A DNA stretch of 64,000 nt, from assembly GCF_004323635.1 (NCBI RefSeq), contig NZ_CP036515.1, forward strand, positions 558,001 to 622,000. Reading direction: 5' to 3'. A program made the position numbers and the translations under genes. The notes beneath the pieces are model-generated. The model made no database searches and was not told the DNA's origin. It saw nothing but the letters and a program-made list of their open reading frames with translations. This stretch comes from Lichenihabitans psoromatis. Lineage in GTDB: Bacteria > Pseudomonadota > Alphaproteobacteria > Rhizobiales > Beijerinckiaceae. Positions within the stretch are counted from its first letter, which is position 1. Each line of letters opens with the position of its first letter. Below are positions 9,547 through 18,077 of this stretch, piece after piece.

Positions 9547-9561
9547 TGATTGTCACAATCA
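9547..9561. promoter_or_regulatory. Perfect 15-bp palindrome TGATTGTCACAATCA
   Basis: Two 7-base arms around a central C, 47 bases upstream of the small gene at 9267-9500. On the minus strand it abuts ATCATATAAC, which contains a TATAAC -10-like hexamer. Position and symmetry suggest a repressor site; the regulator is unknown. Confidence 0.4.
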
Positions 9562-9660
9562 ACCTGCGCTCTGAGCTAAGATGAAGAAAGTCATCGAGCA
9601 ATCGGGCGGATGACGCCCATTCGCGCTCACGAGCGACATGCATCGCTTGGGCAACGGGCG

Positions 9661-10281
9661 CTAGACGACCGTCGGCCAACCCCTCATCGCGGCTTCCACG
9701 ATCCGGAGCAGCTTGTCGCGACCGGCGCCGTCCTTCGCAAGCGTCGACATGCCCTGAACCACCGCCATGGTGTGGCCTGCCAGCGCTTCGGCGTCACATG
9801 TGGCCGGCATGAGGCCGTCTTTCATATCGCGCTCGATCCGCGTCCGCAGCGCCGTTTCGATGCTGCGCCGGAGCACCGCCAGTTCCTCGCGAATGTCGGC
9901 AGCACCGGTCGATGCGGTCACGATCGAACTGGCGAGCAGGCACCCCGCCGGGGTCTGATCCCCGGTGTCGCCGATGGCGGCGGCGGTCAGCAGATCATGC
10001 GCGGCCGCATAAGCGCTTGAGGCCTCGTCGATGGTCCGGATGATGGTGTCGATCCCGCCCAGATAGAGATCGACGGCCTCTCGGAATAAGCCCCGCTTGT
10101 CGCCGAACGCCGTGTAGAGGCTCGGCGGTGAAATCCCCATGGCTTTGGTGAGCTCCGCCGTCGAGGTCGCCTCGAAGCCATGCTGCCAGAATAGCCGCAT
10201 CGCGACGGCCAAGGCCGCATCACGATCAAACGAGAGGGGCCGGCCGATGCGGCGGCTCGGCTGCGTATTATGCGGTTCCAT
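9661..10281 (-). CDS. TetR/AcrR family transcriptional regulator
   Basis: A 206-aa TetR-family repressor. The N-terminal DNA-binding domain is clear: GRPLSFDRDAALAVAMRLFW, then GFEATSTAELTKAMGISPPSLYTAFG-type helix-turn-helix, and the KRGLFREAVDLYL exit helix. The C-terminal ligand domain resembles the YezE/AefR-type group (TPAGCLLASSIV). I start at MEPHNTQPSRR; a longer frame upstream has no family resemblance and would run into the divergent gene. It is divergent from the aldo/keto reductase gene across 81 bases containing a 22-bp palindrome, so it probably represses that gene and possibly itself. Confidence 0.88.
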   Translation of the reverse strand: MEPHNTQPSRRIGRPLSFDRDAALAVAMRLFWQHGFEATSTAELTKAMGISPPSLYTAFGDKRGLFREAVDLYLGGIDTIIRTIDEASSAYAAAHDLLTAAAIGDTGDQTPAGCLLASSIVTASTGAADIREELAVLRRSIETALRTRIERDMKDGLMPATCDAEALAGHTMAVVQGMSTLAKDGAGRDKLLRIVEAAMRGWPTVV

Positions 10282-10300
10282 AGTGATCGATATATAACGG

Positions 10301-10328
10301 TTGACTGCGCTCGGCAATGCTGTACGGA
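10301..10328 (+). promoter_or_regulatory. Candidate promoter of the aldo/keto reductase gene
   Basis: TTGACT at 10301-10306, a 16-base gap, then TACGGA at 10323-10328. The palindromic operator starts 3 bases downstream, placing a bound repressor over the transcription start. This is inferred from spacing only. Confidence 0.35.
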
Positions 10329-10331
10329 CAC

Positions 10332-10353
10332 TTCCATAGTATCCACTATGGAA
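10332..10353. promoter_or_regulatory. 22-bp TetR operator palindrome
   Basis: TTCCATAG, six bases, CTATGGAA: perfect 8-bp arms in the gap between the divergent TetR and aldo/keto reductase genes, ending 9 bases before the latter's start codon. Size and symmetry match TetR-family operators. Binding by the neighbouring regulator is inference. Confidence 0.6.
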
Positions 10354-10362
10354 TAGAGAACG

Positions 10363-11469
10363 ATGTCGCTTGCTCAGTATCGCACTTTGGGTCGTTCCGG
10401 CTTGATCGTCAGCCCGCTCTCGCTGGGAACGATGACGTTCGGGGTTGCACGCTGGGGCATGGATCGACCGGCCGCCGAGGCGGTGTTCGACGCCTATGTC
10501 GAGGCGGGCGGCAACATGGTCGACACCGCGGATGTCTATGCGGGCGGCAGAAGCGAAGAGATACTGGGCGCCATGATCGCAGATCGTCGCCTCCGCGACA
10601 GTCTCGTGGTCGCGACGAAATCCGGTTTCGCTGCCGGCAAGGGTCCCCACATGGGCGGCAACGGCGCGAAACATGTCTATACTGCCCTAGAGGGTTCGTT
10701 GCGCCGGCTCAGAACCGACTACATCGATCTCTATTGGGTACATGTCTGGGACTCGGTGACGCCGGCCGAGGAGCTGCTGGAGACGATGTCGGCCCTCGTT
10801 CGGGCCGGTAAGATCCGCTATTGGGGCATGTCCAACGCGCCCGCGTGGTATGTCGCCAAGGTCGCGACCCTGGCTTCGGTACGCGGCCTGCCCGGACCGA
10901 TCGCCCTACAATATTTCTATTCGTTGGTCAGCCGCGAGATCGAGGCGGAACATCTGCCGCTCGCGCGCGACATGAGGATGGGACTGATGCCGTGGAGCCC
11001 GCTCGCCTACGGTCTGCTGACCGGCAAATATGATCGCGCGACGGTGGAAGCGAGCGCGCCGCGTGCATCGGGCCTCCCGAGCGACGCCGGCACTGGCGCG
11101 GTGCGGCCGAACGGCGACAAGCGGCTCGACGGTGCAAACCCGTTTGGCGACACGCTCTTCACCGACCGGAACTGGCGCATCGTCGAGGCTCTGCGCGGCG
11201 TGGCGCATACGATGGGCGAAACCCCGGCGCGCGTGGCGCTGGCTTGGGTTCTGTCGCGGACGGGCGTCGCTACGGCGCTGATGGGCGTGAGCCGGGTCTC
11301 GCAATTGCACGACAACATCGCCGCCACGGAGCTTCGGCTCCCGATCGACCAGATCGCCATTCTCGACGCCGCCAGCAAACCCGAGGCGCCCATGATCTAT
11401 GGTCTATTCACGCCGTCGGGGCGGCAGCATGTCGTCTTTGGAGGCAGCGCCGTCGCGTCGCGGGACTAA
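10363..11469 (+). CDS. Aldo/keto reductase
   Basis: A 368-aa NADPH-dependent aldo/keto reductase of the YajO/YdhF-like type, reducing aldehydes or ketones in the cytoplasm. Seen: the catalytic residues in their usual contexts, DTADVYAGGRSEE (Asp and Tyr, about residues 54-66), ATKSGF (Lys, about 87-92) and YWVHVWD (His, about 127). The N-terminal LGRSGLIVSPLSLGTMTFG block is typical. The start is preceded by AGAGAAC. It is divergent from, and probably repressed by, the TetR gene. Such pairs commonly respond to reactive carbonyls; that role here is inference. Confidence 0.88.
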   Translation: MSLAQYRTLGRSGLIVSPLSLGTMTFGVARWGMDRPAAEAVFDAYVEAGGNMVDTADVYAGGRSEEILGAMIADRRLRDSLVVATKSGFAAGKGPHMGGNGAKHVYTALEGSLRRLRTDYIDLYWVHVWDSVTPAEELLETMSALVRAGKIRYWGMSNAPAWYVAKVATLASVRGLPGPIALQYFYSLVSREIEAEHLPLARDMRMGLMPWSPLAYGLLTGKYDRATVEASAPRASGLPSDAGTGAVRPNGDKRLDGANPFGDTLFTDRNWRIVEALRGVAHTMGETPARVALAWVLSRTGVATALMGVSRVSQLHDNIAATELRLPIDQIAILDAASKPEAPMIYGLFTPSGRQHVVFGGSAVASRD

Positions 11470-11526
11470 GGCCGAGATAGCGATGTCGGCGGCCCCGTGA
11501 CCTGAGAAAACACGCTGCCCACGCAC

Positions 11527-11548
11527 ATGCGGGGGCAGCAACCCGCAT
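11527..11548. repeat. Short hairpin ATGCGGG / CCCGCAT
   Basis: A 7-bp perfect stem with an 8-base loop in the 215-base gap between the aldo/keto reductase and hydrolase-fusion genes. It may be a weak terminator for the former. A related structure, CATGCGG...CCCGCATG, occurs at 14715-14739 after the GMC oxidoreductase gene. Confidence 0.35.
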
Positions 11549-11684
11549 CATCGCGTCGATACGCGTTGCCGCTCGCGTGCGACAACGCCACAGCGAACTC
11601 CGAGGCGGTCTCCGCGTTGTGCCCTCCGCAAGCCTTGAAGACGTCGGGCTGCTTTCTCATCACTTTCCCTTATCCGGAGACATC

Positions 11685-13109
11685 ATGGCAGGCCGATCGG
11701 AGATCTCCGACCAGAAGCCCGATACACTCACGATGTTCGCGTTGCATTTTCTGGGCGGCAGTGCGCGCGAATGGCAGCCGTTGGTGGATCGTTTGGCTGG
11801 CCGTGTGGACGTGATCCCTATCGACCTTCCGGGGTTCGGCGATGCCGCCGACCTTTCCGGCTACACAGTCGATGCCATGGCCGCTTATGTAGCGGGCCGC
11901 ATTCGAGAGCACGCGCCCGGTCGATGGATCCTCGCCGGTCACAGCATGGGTGCCAAAGTGGCATGCGCGATCTCGCGGATGTCCGAGGATGGCGATGCGG
12001 GGCTCGCGGGCCTCTCGCACATCATTCTCGTGGCGGGCTCGCCGCCTGGGCCGGAACCGATGGACGATGCGAAACGGCAAGAGATGCTGGGCTGGTTCCG
12101 CGGCAGCGAAGCCGAAAATCGTGCCGATGCCGTCCGGTACATCAAAGCCAATATCGGCGATGCTCTGCCTGATACACTCCAGGATGGAGCCATCGCCGAT
12201 GTTCTGCGGACGCGCCACGCTGCTTGGTTGGCCTGGCTCGAGAATGGCAGCCGCGAAGATTGGTCTGCCCGCATTGGACGGCTGGATACGCCGGCCCTGA
12301 TCCTCGCCGGCGAGACGGACGAGGGGCTCGGCGCCGATGCGCAGACCACCATGATGGTGCCCCATTTCCGCGCCGTTCAGATGACGGTGCTGCCGAGGGC
12401 AGGCCATCTGCTGCCGCTCGAATGCCCCGATGCGGTTGCTGATTGCATCCTCGATCATCTGGCGTCCCAGCCTCATGGGGAACCCCGTCTCGACGCGCAG
12501 TATCGCGCTCTCATCCAGTCGCCGCGCGTGAACGAGCGAACGCGGCAGGTCCTGCTTGACCGGCTCGAGACTGTTGCGCCCCATCCGGACGTGTTGGACG
12601 CCCCCGCGATGGCGCTGCTTCGGCTGGTCGTCGAGCGGCTGGTCCCGCAACAGGGCGAGCGGCAGATCGATCTTGCGGCACGCATGGTCGACGCGATGGC
12701 GACCGCTTCAGGGGATGGTTGGCGGTTCGCCGACCTGCCGGCCGATGCCGAGGCGCTTCGTCGTGGGCTGCGGATCCTCGACCAAATGGCCTGCTCGTTG
12801 GACCGAGGGGGCTTCGCCGCGCTGTCTGCCAAGCAGCGAGACACGTTGCTGGGCGATATTGCAAATGGTCGGTCGGGCTCGACGGGTCCCGAGACAAGTC
12901 TGTCTCCGCAGCAGATGAAGCGCTGGTTCGAGGATCTCTGCGCGGCCGCCACCCAGATGTATGTCGCCTACCCGGCGACCCAGGACCGTCTTGGCTACAG
13001 CGGCATCGCCAATCGGGGCGATGGCGCCGGGCCCGCCGGTTTCGTCCATGTCGGCCTCGGTGAACGCGAGCCGTGGGAACCTCTTTCCAAGGCGAAGACG
13101 CAGCCATGA
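11685..13109 (+). CDS. Alpha/beta hydrolase fused to a gluconate 2-dehydrogenase subunit 3-like domain
   Basis: A 474-aa two-domain protein. Residues about 17-265 are an alpha/beta hydrolase: HFLGGSAREW near the oxyanion turn, the nucleophile elbow GHSMGAK with Ser87, an acid in LAGETDEGL and the histidine in RAGHLLPLE. Residues about 270-474 resemble the small subunit (subunit 3) of membrane-linked GMC dehydrogenases, with the closing part TQMYVAYPATQDRLGYSGI and GEREPWEP. The next gene, overlapping by ATGA, is a GMC oxidoreductase, exactly the partner expected for subunit 3. Start at ATG 11685 follows GGAGA. No twin-arginine signal is visible on the subunit-3 part because the hydrolase occupies the N-terminus. 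The fusion is unusual; role unknown, perhaps lactone or ester handling coupled to sugar oxidation. Confidence 0.78.
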   Translation: MAGRSEISDQKPDTLTMFALHFLGGSAREWQPLVDRLAGRVDVIPIDLPGFGDAADLSGYTVDAMAAYVAGRIREHAPGRWILAGHSMGAKVACAISRMSEDGDAGLAGLSHIILVAGSPPGPEPMDDAKRQEMLGWFRGSEAENRADAVRYIKANIGDALPDTLQDGAIADVLRTRHAAWLAWLENGSREDWSARIGRLDTPALILAGETDEGLGADAQTTMMVPHFRAVQMTVLPRAGHLLPLECPDAVADCILDHLASQPHGEPRLDAQYRALIQSPRVNERTRQVLLDRLETVAPHPDVLDAPAMALLRLVVERLVPQQGERQIDLAARMVDAMATASGDGWRFADLPADAEALRRGLRILDQMACSLDRGGFAALSAKQRDTLLGDIANGRSGSTGPETSLSPQQMKRWFEDLCAAATQMYVAYPATQDRLGYSGIANRGDGAGPAGFVHVGLGEREPWEPLSKAKTQP

Positions 13110-14656
13110 ACCTCCATGCGATGAAGAGCTACGCCGACGCGGATGTGGTCGACGCCGTGGTGATTGGAACCGGTGCCGGCGGCGCGCCCCTGCTGGCCAA
13201 GCTGGCGGAAGCGGGCCTGCGTGTCGTCGCCTTGGAGGCGGGTCAAAATCGTGACCCGGACACATTCACGCCTGACGAAACCGCAGCCAGCGATCTTTAC
13301 TGGACGGGCGAGCGGCTCAGCGGGGGGCCGATGCCAGAGGCCTTTGGCGGCAACAACAGTGGCATCGGGGTGGGCGGATCGACGCTGCATTGGGGCGCTT
13401 TCGTGCCCCGTGCGGATGCGCGCGACCTTGTCCTTCAACGCGAGAGCGGCGTCGGTGTGGATTGGCCGCTGACGCTCGACGAATTGCGGCCCTATTATGA
13501 GGCCGTCGAGGCGTTCATCGGGGTTTCGGGCCCGACACCCTACCCGTGGGATGCCGGGCGCCGCTATCCGCTGCCGCCTGTGCCGCGCAATGCGCCCGCC
13601 GCCATCATGGCACGGGGTTGCGAGGCACTGGGCTATCGCACCGCGGATGCGCCCGCTGCCGTCGTCTCGCAGCCCTATCGCATGCCGGGCGCGACGCCCC
13701 GCAACGCCTGCGTGAATTGCGGCGCGTGCCACCAGGGTTGCTTCAATGGCGCCAAGACCAGCATGGACGTCACCTATCTGCCGCGTGCGGTGCTGGCTGG
13801 CGCCGAGATCCGGCCTGACAGCCCCGCGCATGGGATCGAGCGCGACGCCGCTGGCCGCGTCACCGCCGTCGTTTATCGCAAGGACGGGATCGATCGTCGC
13901 CAGCGATGCGCGGCGGTGTTCCTTTGCGCCGGCGCGATCGAAACGCCGCGGCTTTTGTTGCATCTCAACTTCGCGAACTCGTCCGGTCAGGTCGGCCGCA
14001 ACTACATGGCGCATGTCGCCACGCAAGTGTGGGGAACATTCGAGCAGGAAACACGGCCCAATAAGGGCTATCCGTCCTCGCTCATCACGGAAGATTTCAT
14101 GCGCCCCGCCGATGCCGACTTCGCCGGCGGCTACCTCGTCCAGAGCCTCGGTTCCATGCCGATGACCTGGGCCAATCTGCTGGTTCGCGGTTGCGGCTTG
14201 TGGGGGCAACGGCTGGTCGACACGATCGATCGCTACAATCACGTGGCCGGGATCGGCATCAATGGCGAATGCCTGCCCCACCCCGACAATCGTCTCGATC
14301 TGTCGGATGAGGTGGATGCGATCGGGGTGCCAAAAGCCCGGATCGCCTTCGGCTATAACGCGAATGAAACAGCCATGGATCGACACGCGACCGCGATGAT
14401 GACGCGCGTTTGGGAGGCTGCGGGCGCGAAGGATGTCTTCTCGGCACAACGGTCCGCCCACACCATCGGCACGTGCCGCATGGGCCGCAGCGGAGACGAG
14501 GCCGTTTGCGACCCGTTCGGCCGCAGCTTCGATATCCCGAACCTGTGGATCTGTGACAATTCGATTTTTCCAACCTCGCTCGCGGCCAATCCGGCGCTGA
14601 CCATCATGGCCTTGAGCTTGCGGACGGCCGACGCTTTTCTGAGCCGCGAGCCCTGA
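13106..14656 (+). CDS. GMC family oxidoreductase (gluconate dehydrogenase large-subunit type)
   Basis: A 516-aa FAD-dependent GMC oxidoreductase that oxidises sugar or alcohol hydroxyls. Seen: the FAD-binding GTGAGGAPLLAKLAEAG at about residues 19-35, GGNNSGIGVGGSTLHWGA for the flavin loop, a cysteine-rich segment NACVNCGACHQGCFNG at about 208-223, and the C-terminal HTIGTCRMG...NLWICDNSIFP and NPALTIMALS. The catalytic-site histidine and asparagine lie in the last blocks. The start overlaps the stop of the hydrolase fusion, so the two are made together. A cytochrome c subunit, usual in the three-subunit enzyme, is not present nearby. Confidence 0.88.
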   Translation: MNLHAMKSYADADVVDAVVIGTGAGGAPLLAKLAEAGLRVVALEAGQNRDPDTFTPDETAASDLYWTGERLSGGPMPEAFGGNNSGIGVGGSTLHWGAFVPRADARDLVLQRESGVGVDWPLTLDELRPYYEAVEAFIGVSGPTPYPWDAGRRYPLPPVPRNAPAAIMARGCEALGYRTADAPAAVVSQPYRMPGATPRNACVNCGACHQGCFNGAKTSMDVTYLPRAVLAGAEIRPDSPAHGIERDAAGRVTAVVYRKDGIDRRQRCAAVFLCAGAIETPRLLLHLNFANSSGQVGRNYMAHVATQVWGTFEQETRPNKGYPSSLITEDFMRPADADFAGGYLVQSLGSMPMTWANLLVRGCGLWGQRLVDTIDRYNHVAGIGINGECLPHPDNRLDLSDEVDAIGVPKARIAFGYNANETAMDRHATAMMTRVWEAAGAKDVFSAQRSAHTIGTCRMGRSGDEAVCDPFGRSFDIPNLWICDNSIFPTSLAANPALTIMALSLRTADAFLSREP

Positions 14657-14714
14657 CAGACACGAAAGTCTCCGCGTGCTTAGCGGCCGGCCCGTCCGCC
14701 AACGGCGAGCAGCT

Positions 14715-14739
14715 CATGCGGTGCGGGCGCACCCGCATG
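14715..14739. repeat. Imperfect 25-base inverted repeat after the GMC oxidoreductase gene
   Basis: CATGCGG at one end and CCGCATG at the other, with GC-rich imperfectly paired bases between, 59 bases after the stop. It can fold as a hairpin and may be a factor-independent or structure-stabilising terminator; no T-run follows. Confidence 0.35.
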
Positions 14740-14782
14740 CTGAACGGCTGAAGGCCCGCCTCGTCAATTCGAAAGATCGAGC

Positions 14783-16726
14783 ATGAAACGAGATGACGAC
14801 GGGCGACGCGACGGATCGCGCGACATCCCCAACATGGGGCAAGATCACGCAAACCTAACGCTCGCCGACCTGTCGCCGAGCCAGGAACGGCAGGCCTTCG
14901 ACTTGCAAGACTATGCGGCACTGGGCGATGGACGGTCGATTTCGATCGTCGCACCCAATGGGGCCATCACCTGGTGGTGCGTGCCAAACATCGACTCTGC
15001 GCCTTTGCTCGATGCGCTTCTCGATCCCCTTGCCGGGGGGCACTTCACCGTCGCCCCGACGGAACGGTTTGAAAGCGCGCGTCATTATCGCCGGGACAGC
15101 AACGTCCTGGAGACGACCTTCACGACAGCCGGTGGTGTTGTCCGGCTGACTGAGTCCTTGAACAGCACGTTGGCCGGGCGACTGCCCTGGTGCGAGCTCG
15201 CCAGACGGATCGAGGTCGTCACCGGCACCGTGACGATGCGCGCCAGCCTCGTCTTCGGGACGCGCGGCGACACGGTATCGCCGTGGCTACAACCCAACGC
15301 GAATGGCTGCATTTTCCACGTTGGACCTGTGCTCGGCCTGTTCCGCGCGACCGACAATCTCCGCATCATCGAGGAGCAGGACAGAACCATCGTCGCAGAG
15401 GGAACCCTGCACGAAGGCGAGCGAGCCCTCATTGCCGTGATCGCCGGCGAAGACCAGCCGCTTGCTGTCCCGCCCTTGGCCGATATCGATCGCCGCATCG
15501 AGGTGAGCGACGGCGCTTGGCGCGAATGGGCCGAAGGCCTCCACTATGAGGGCCCCTATCGCGAAGCAGTCCGCCGCAGCGCGCTGGCTCTGAAACTCCT
15601 GCTGTTTTCGCCGACCGGCGCCATCGCGGCAGCCGCGACGACGTCCCTGCCCGAACGGGTCGGTGGCGAGAAAAACTGGGACTATCGATATGCCTGGGTG
15701 CGCGATGCAGGATATACGCTGAACGCGTTTTTGCGCCTCGGGGTGCTGCCCGAAAGCCAGGCCGCATTTCAGTGGCTGATCCACCGGCTTGGCGAAACCG
15801 GTGCCAAGGTTTGCTATCGGCTCGATGGAGGCCCGGTGCCTCCCGTCCGGCATCTCGACATCCCAGGTTACCGCGACTCCCAGCCTGTGGTGGTGGGCAA
15901 CATCGCGGCCGAGCAACACCAGCACGGCATCTATGGCGATATCTTCGAGGCCGCGTCGCAATTCGTCGCTGGCGGCAACATCCTCGATCAGCATAGTGCC
16001 TTCGTGTTGTCGGAATTGGCCGATGATTGTGCGGAGCGATGGCGGATCAAGGATTCCGGTCTTTGGGAGCTGCAGGAATTGCAGCACTACACGATGTCGA
16101 AGATCAGTGCGTGGCAAGCTTTGGCTCGAGCCGTCGAATTGGCCGACAAGGGACATCTGCCGTCGACCTCCGCACCACGATGGTCGCGTGAACGCGACAG
16201 GATTGCCACCTGGGTCAACGACCATTGCTGGTCGTCGAAAAAGGCCGCCTATACGTTCTTTGCTGGCAGCGAGCGGCTCGATGCATCGATTGCTCTTGCG
16301 GTTCGGTTCGGATTTCCGGACCCCGAGCGTTTATCCACGACCTTGGACGCGATCCGCCGCGACTTAAGCCACACGCCCTGGCTCGGACAACAAAGTCCTT
16401 GGCTCTACCGCTATTCGGGCGCCGAGGCCGAAGAAAGTTGCTTCGTGGCCTGCACGTTCTGGCTGGTGGAAGCCTATGCGACGCTGGGGCGGAGGGATGA
16501 AGCCGGCGCTTTGATGGACCAAGCTCTCGCAGCGCTCCCGGCCAGCGTCGGCATCATGAGCGAGATGCTGGACGTGAAGACCGGCAATTTCATCGGCAAC
16601 ATCCCGCAGGGCTTGAGCCACCTTTCCCTGATCCATGCGGCCGTGTCGTTGAACGACCGCGATGCCGCACCCCTGAAACCAGGGCGCCCAGCAAGTGTTG
16701 AGCAAGTCCGAGCCGTGGAGAACTAA
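14783..16726 (+). CDS. Glycoside hydrolase family 15 protein (glucoamylase/trehalase-like)
   Basis: A 647-aa GH15 protein that hydrolyses alpha-glucosides by inversion in an (alpha/alpha)6 barrel. Seen: the N-terminal beta-sandwich domain beginning DYAALGDGRSISIVAPNGAI; the barrel's first active-site block GGEKNWDYRYAWVRDAGYTL at about residues 292-311; LQHYTMSKISAWQALARA at about 434; and the terminal GNIPQGLSHLSLIHAA. Length agrees with bacterial GH15 proteins of unknown sugar specificity, some of which are trehalases. No signal peptide, so it is cytoplasmic. It is followed after one base by the SDR gene, and the pair looks like an operon, perhaps for osmoprotectant or general stress metabolism. 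Confidence 0.88.
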   Translation: MKRDDDGRRDGSRDIPNMGQDHANLTLADLSPSQERQAFDLQDYAALGDGRSISIVAPNGAITWWCVPNIDSAPLLDALLDPLAGGHFTVAPTERFESARHYRRDSNVLETTFTTAGGVVRLTESLNSTLAGRLPWCELARRIEVVTGTVTMRASLVFGTRGDTVSPWLQPNANGCIFHVGPVLGLFRATDNLRIIEEQDRTIVAEGTLHEGERALIAVIAGEDQPLAVPPLADIDRRIEVSDGAWREWAEGLHYEGPYREAVRRSALALKLLLFSPTGAIAAAATTSLPERVGGEKNWDYRYAWVRDAGYTLNAFLRLGVLPESQAAFQWLIHRLGETGAKVCYRLDGGPVPPVRHLDIPGYRDSQPVVVGNIAAEQHQHGIYGDIFEAASQFVAGGNILDQHSAFVLSELADDCAERWRIKDSGLWELQELQHYTMSKISAWQALARAVELADKGHLPSTSAPRWSRERDRIATWVNDHCWSSKKAAYTFFAGSERLDASIALAVRFGFPDPERLSTTLDAIRRDLSHTPWLGQQSPWLYRYSGAEAEESCFVACTFWLVEAYATLGRRDEAGALMDQALAALPASVGIMSEMLDVKTGNFIGNIPQGLSHLSLIHAAVSLNDRDAAPLKPGRPASVEQVRAVEN

Positions 16727-16727
16727 C

Positions 16728-17633
16728 ATGACCGATCAGTCTGCCGAGCGCCTGCGTATGCAGGATCCCCGCACGCAATATCCGCAACCGCCTTTTCCGA
16801 AGCAGCCACAATCGGCTCCCGGACTGGCCTCGAAAATGGACCCAACCCCCGACCACGGCGAGACAAGCTATGTCGGCCATGGCCGTCTCAAGGGGCGAAA
16901 GGCTCTCGTGACCGGAGGCGATTCGGGCATCGGCCGCGCCGCGGCGATCGCTTTCGCGCGTGAGGGCGCGGATGTCGCGATCGTGTATCTGCCGAACGAA
17001 GAGGCCGACGCCAAAGAAGTGCTGGCTCTGATCGAAGCGGAAGGCCGGACGGCGCTCGCGCTTCCGGGCGACATCACCGATCAGGCGTTTTGCTCGACGC
17101 TCGTGTCCGACACGGTCAAAGGATTGGGCGGGGTGGATATTCTCGTCATCAATGCGGCCAAGCAGGTCTCGCAGCCGGAGATCGGCGACATCACGGCCGA
17201 GCAGTTCGACCTCACGATGAAGACCAATCTCTATGCGATGTTCTGGATCGCGAAGGCGGCCGTTCCGCATATGGCTCCGGGCGCCTCGATCATCACGACG
17301 ACCTCGGTTCAGGCCGTCAGCCCGTCTGAGACGCTTTTGGATTACGCGACCACGAAGGCTGGGATCGTCGCCTTCACCAAGGCTTTGGCCAAGCAGATGA
17401 TCGAGAAGGGCATTCGCGTCAACGGCGTGGCGCCCGGCCCCTTCTGGACCGCTTTGCAGCCGAGTGGCGGCCAAACGCAGGAAAAGGTCTCCAAATTCGG
17501 TGCCGAGGTTCCGCTCGGACGCCCGGGACAACCGGTCGAACTCGCTCCCGTCTACGTGCTGCTCGCATCGCAAGAAGCAAGCTTCATAACGGGTGAGATT
17601 TATGGCGCGACAGGCGGCAACGGCGTCGTCTGA
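16728..17633 (+). CDS. SDR family oxidoreductase, general-stress type
   Basis: A 301-aa short-chain dehydrogenase/reductase of the YhdF/YdaD-like group, which carries a proline-rich N-terminal extension (here PRTQYPQPPFPKQPQ). Seen: cofactor motif TGGDSGIG at about residues 62-69, NAA after strand 4, catalytic Ser in TTSVQAVSPS and the YATTK Tyr/Lys pair. The start ATG at 16728 follows the GH15 stop by one base and lies after GAGAAC. Substrate unknown; relatives are linked to osmotic and desiccation stress, which fits its pairing with the GH15 gene. Confidence 0.88.
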   Translation: MTDQSAERLRMQDPRTQYPQPPFPKQPQSAPGLASKMDPTPDHGETSYVGHGRLKGRKALVTGGDSGIGRAAAIAFAREGADVAIVYLPNEEADAKEVLALIEAEGRTALALPGDITDQAFCSTLVSDTVKGLGGVDILVINAAKQVSQPEIGDITAEQFDLTMKTNLYAMFWIAKAAVPHMAPGASIITTTSVQAVSPSETLLDYATTKAGIVAFTKALAKQMIEKGIRVNGVAPGPFWTALQPSGGQTQEKVSKFGAEVPLGRPGQPVELAPVYVLLASQEASFITGEIYGATGGNGVV

Positions 17634-17746
17634 GGCGCAATACGATGCAGGGAGCGCGAGGGAAACCGAGCCTCTCTGTGTCGATGCAGGAAGGGTAGCG
17701 TCGTTTCGATGTCGCCCGCACAGTCCTTATTCGGACCAATACCGGA

Positions 17747-17778
17747 CAGGATGACCCAGGAAACTTTGGGTCATCCTG
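17747..17778 (+). terminator. 12-bp perfect hairpin downstream of the SDR gene
   Basis: CAGGATGACCCA, loop GGAAACTT, TGGGTCATCCTG: a perfect 12-bp stem about 115 bases after the SDR stop, in the gap with the convergent small gene at 17856. No T-run on either side, so it could act as a bidirectional terminator or mRNA end-stabiliser. Confidence 0.55.
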
Positions 17779-17855
17779 CGCGATTCAATCAACGCTGATG
17801 AAGGTCGATGATCCGGTTGAGAAACATCATATCGGTATCGCGAGTGTCGCGGTGC

Positions 17856-18077
17856 CTAATAGGCGCAGTTGCGGATGATATCGCTGAGAAGAAGGCGAGC
17901 CGTCTGCTGCGGCGAAAGGCAACCCTGAGGCCGCGACTTCTCGCTTAAGCGGTATTTGGCTGTCACGATAGCGGCCGGGCCGTCACCAACGACACTATAC
18001 TGCCCAACGCGGCTTTTGCCGCGATAGGTCGCAGAAATCGGCAACACCATCGTCGCAATATTTGGAGCTTCGGACAC
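17856..18077 (-). CDS. Hypothetical small protein (73 aa)
   Basis: A 73-aa protein of no family I recognise. It begins at a GTG preceded by GAGGT and contains TYRGKSRVGQYSVVG and a hydrophilic C-terminus, SEKSRPQGCLSPQQTARLLL. No signal peptide or membrane helix. It lies alone, transcribed towards the SDR gene, with an AT-rich upstream region carrying two GTTAACG repeats. Gene reality is moderately supported by the start signal and by its isolation from other coding frames. Confidence 0.45.
   Translation of the reverse strand: MSEAPNIATMVLPISATYRGKSRVGQYSVVGDGPAAIVTAKYRLSEKSRPQGCLSPQQTARLLLSDIIRNCAY

Noticed and set aside
9277..9549. 90-codon plus-strand frame opposite the 77-aa gene
   Set aside because: Serine/arginine-rich shadow; the minus-strand frame has the better start signal and protein-like composition.
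12995..14461. 488-codon open frame antisense to the GMC oxidoreductase
   Set aside because: Shadow frame; the opposite strand carries all GMC motifs.
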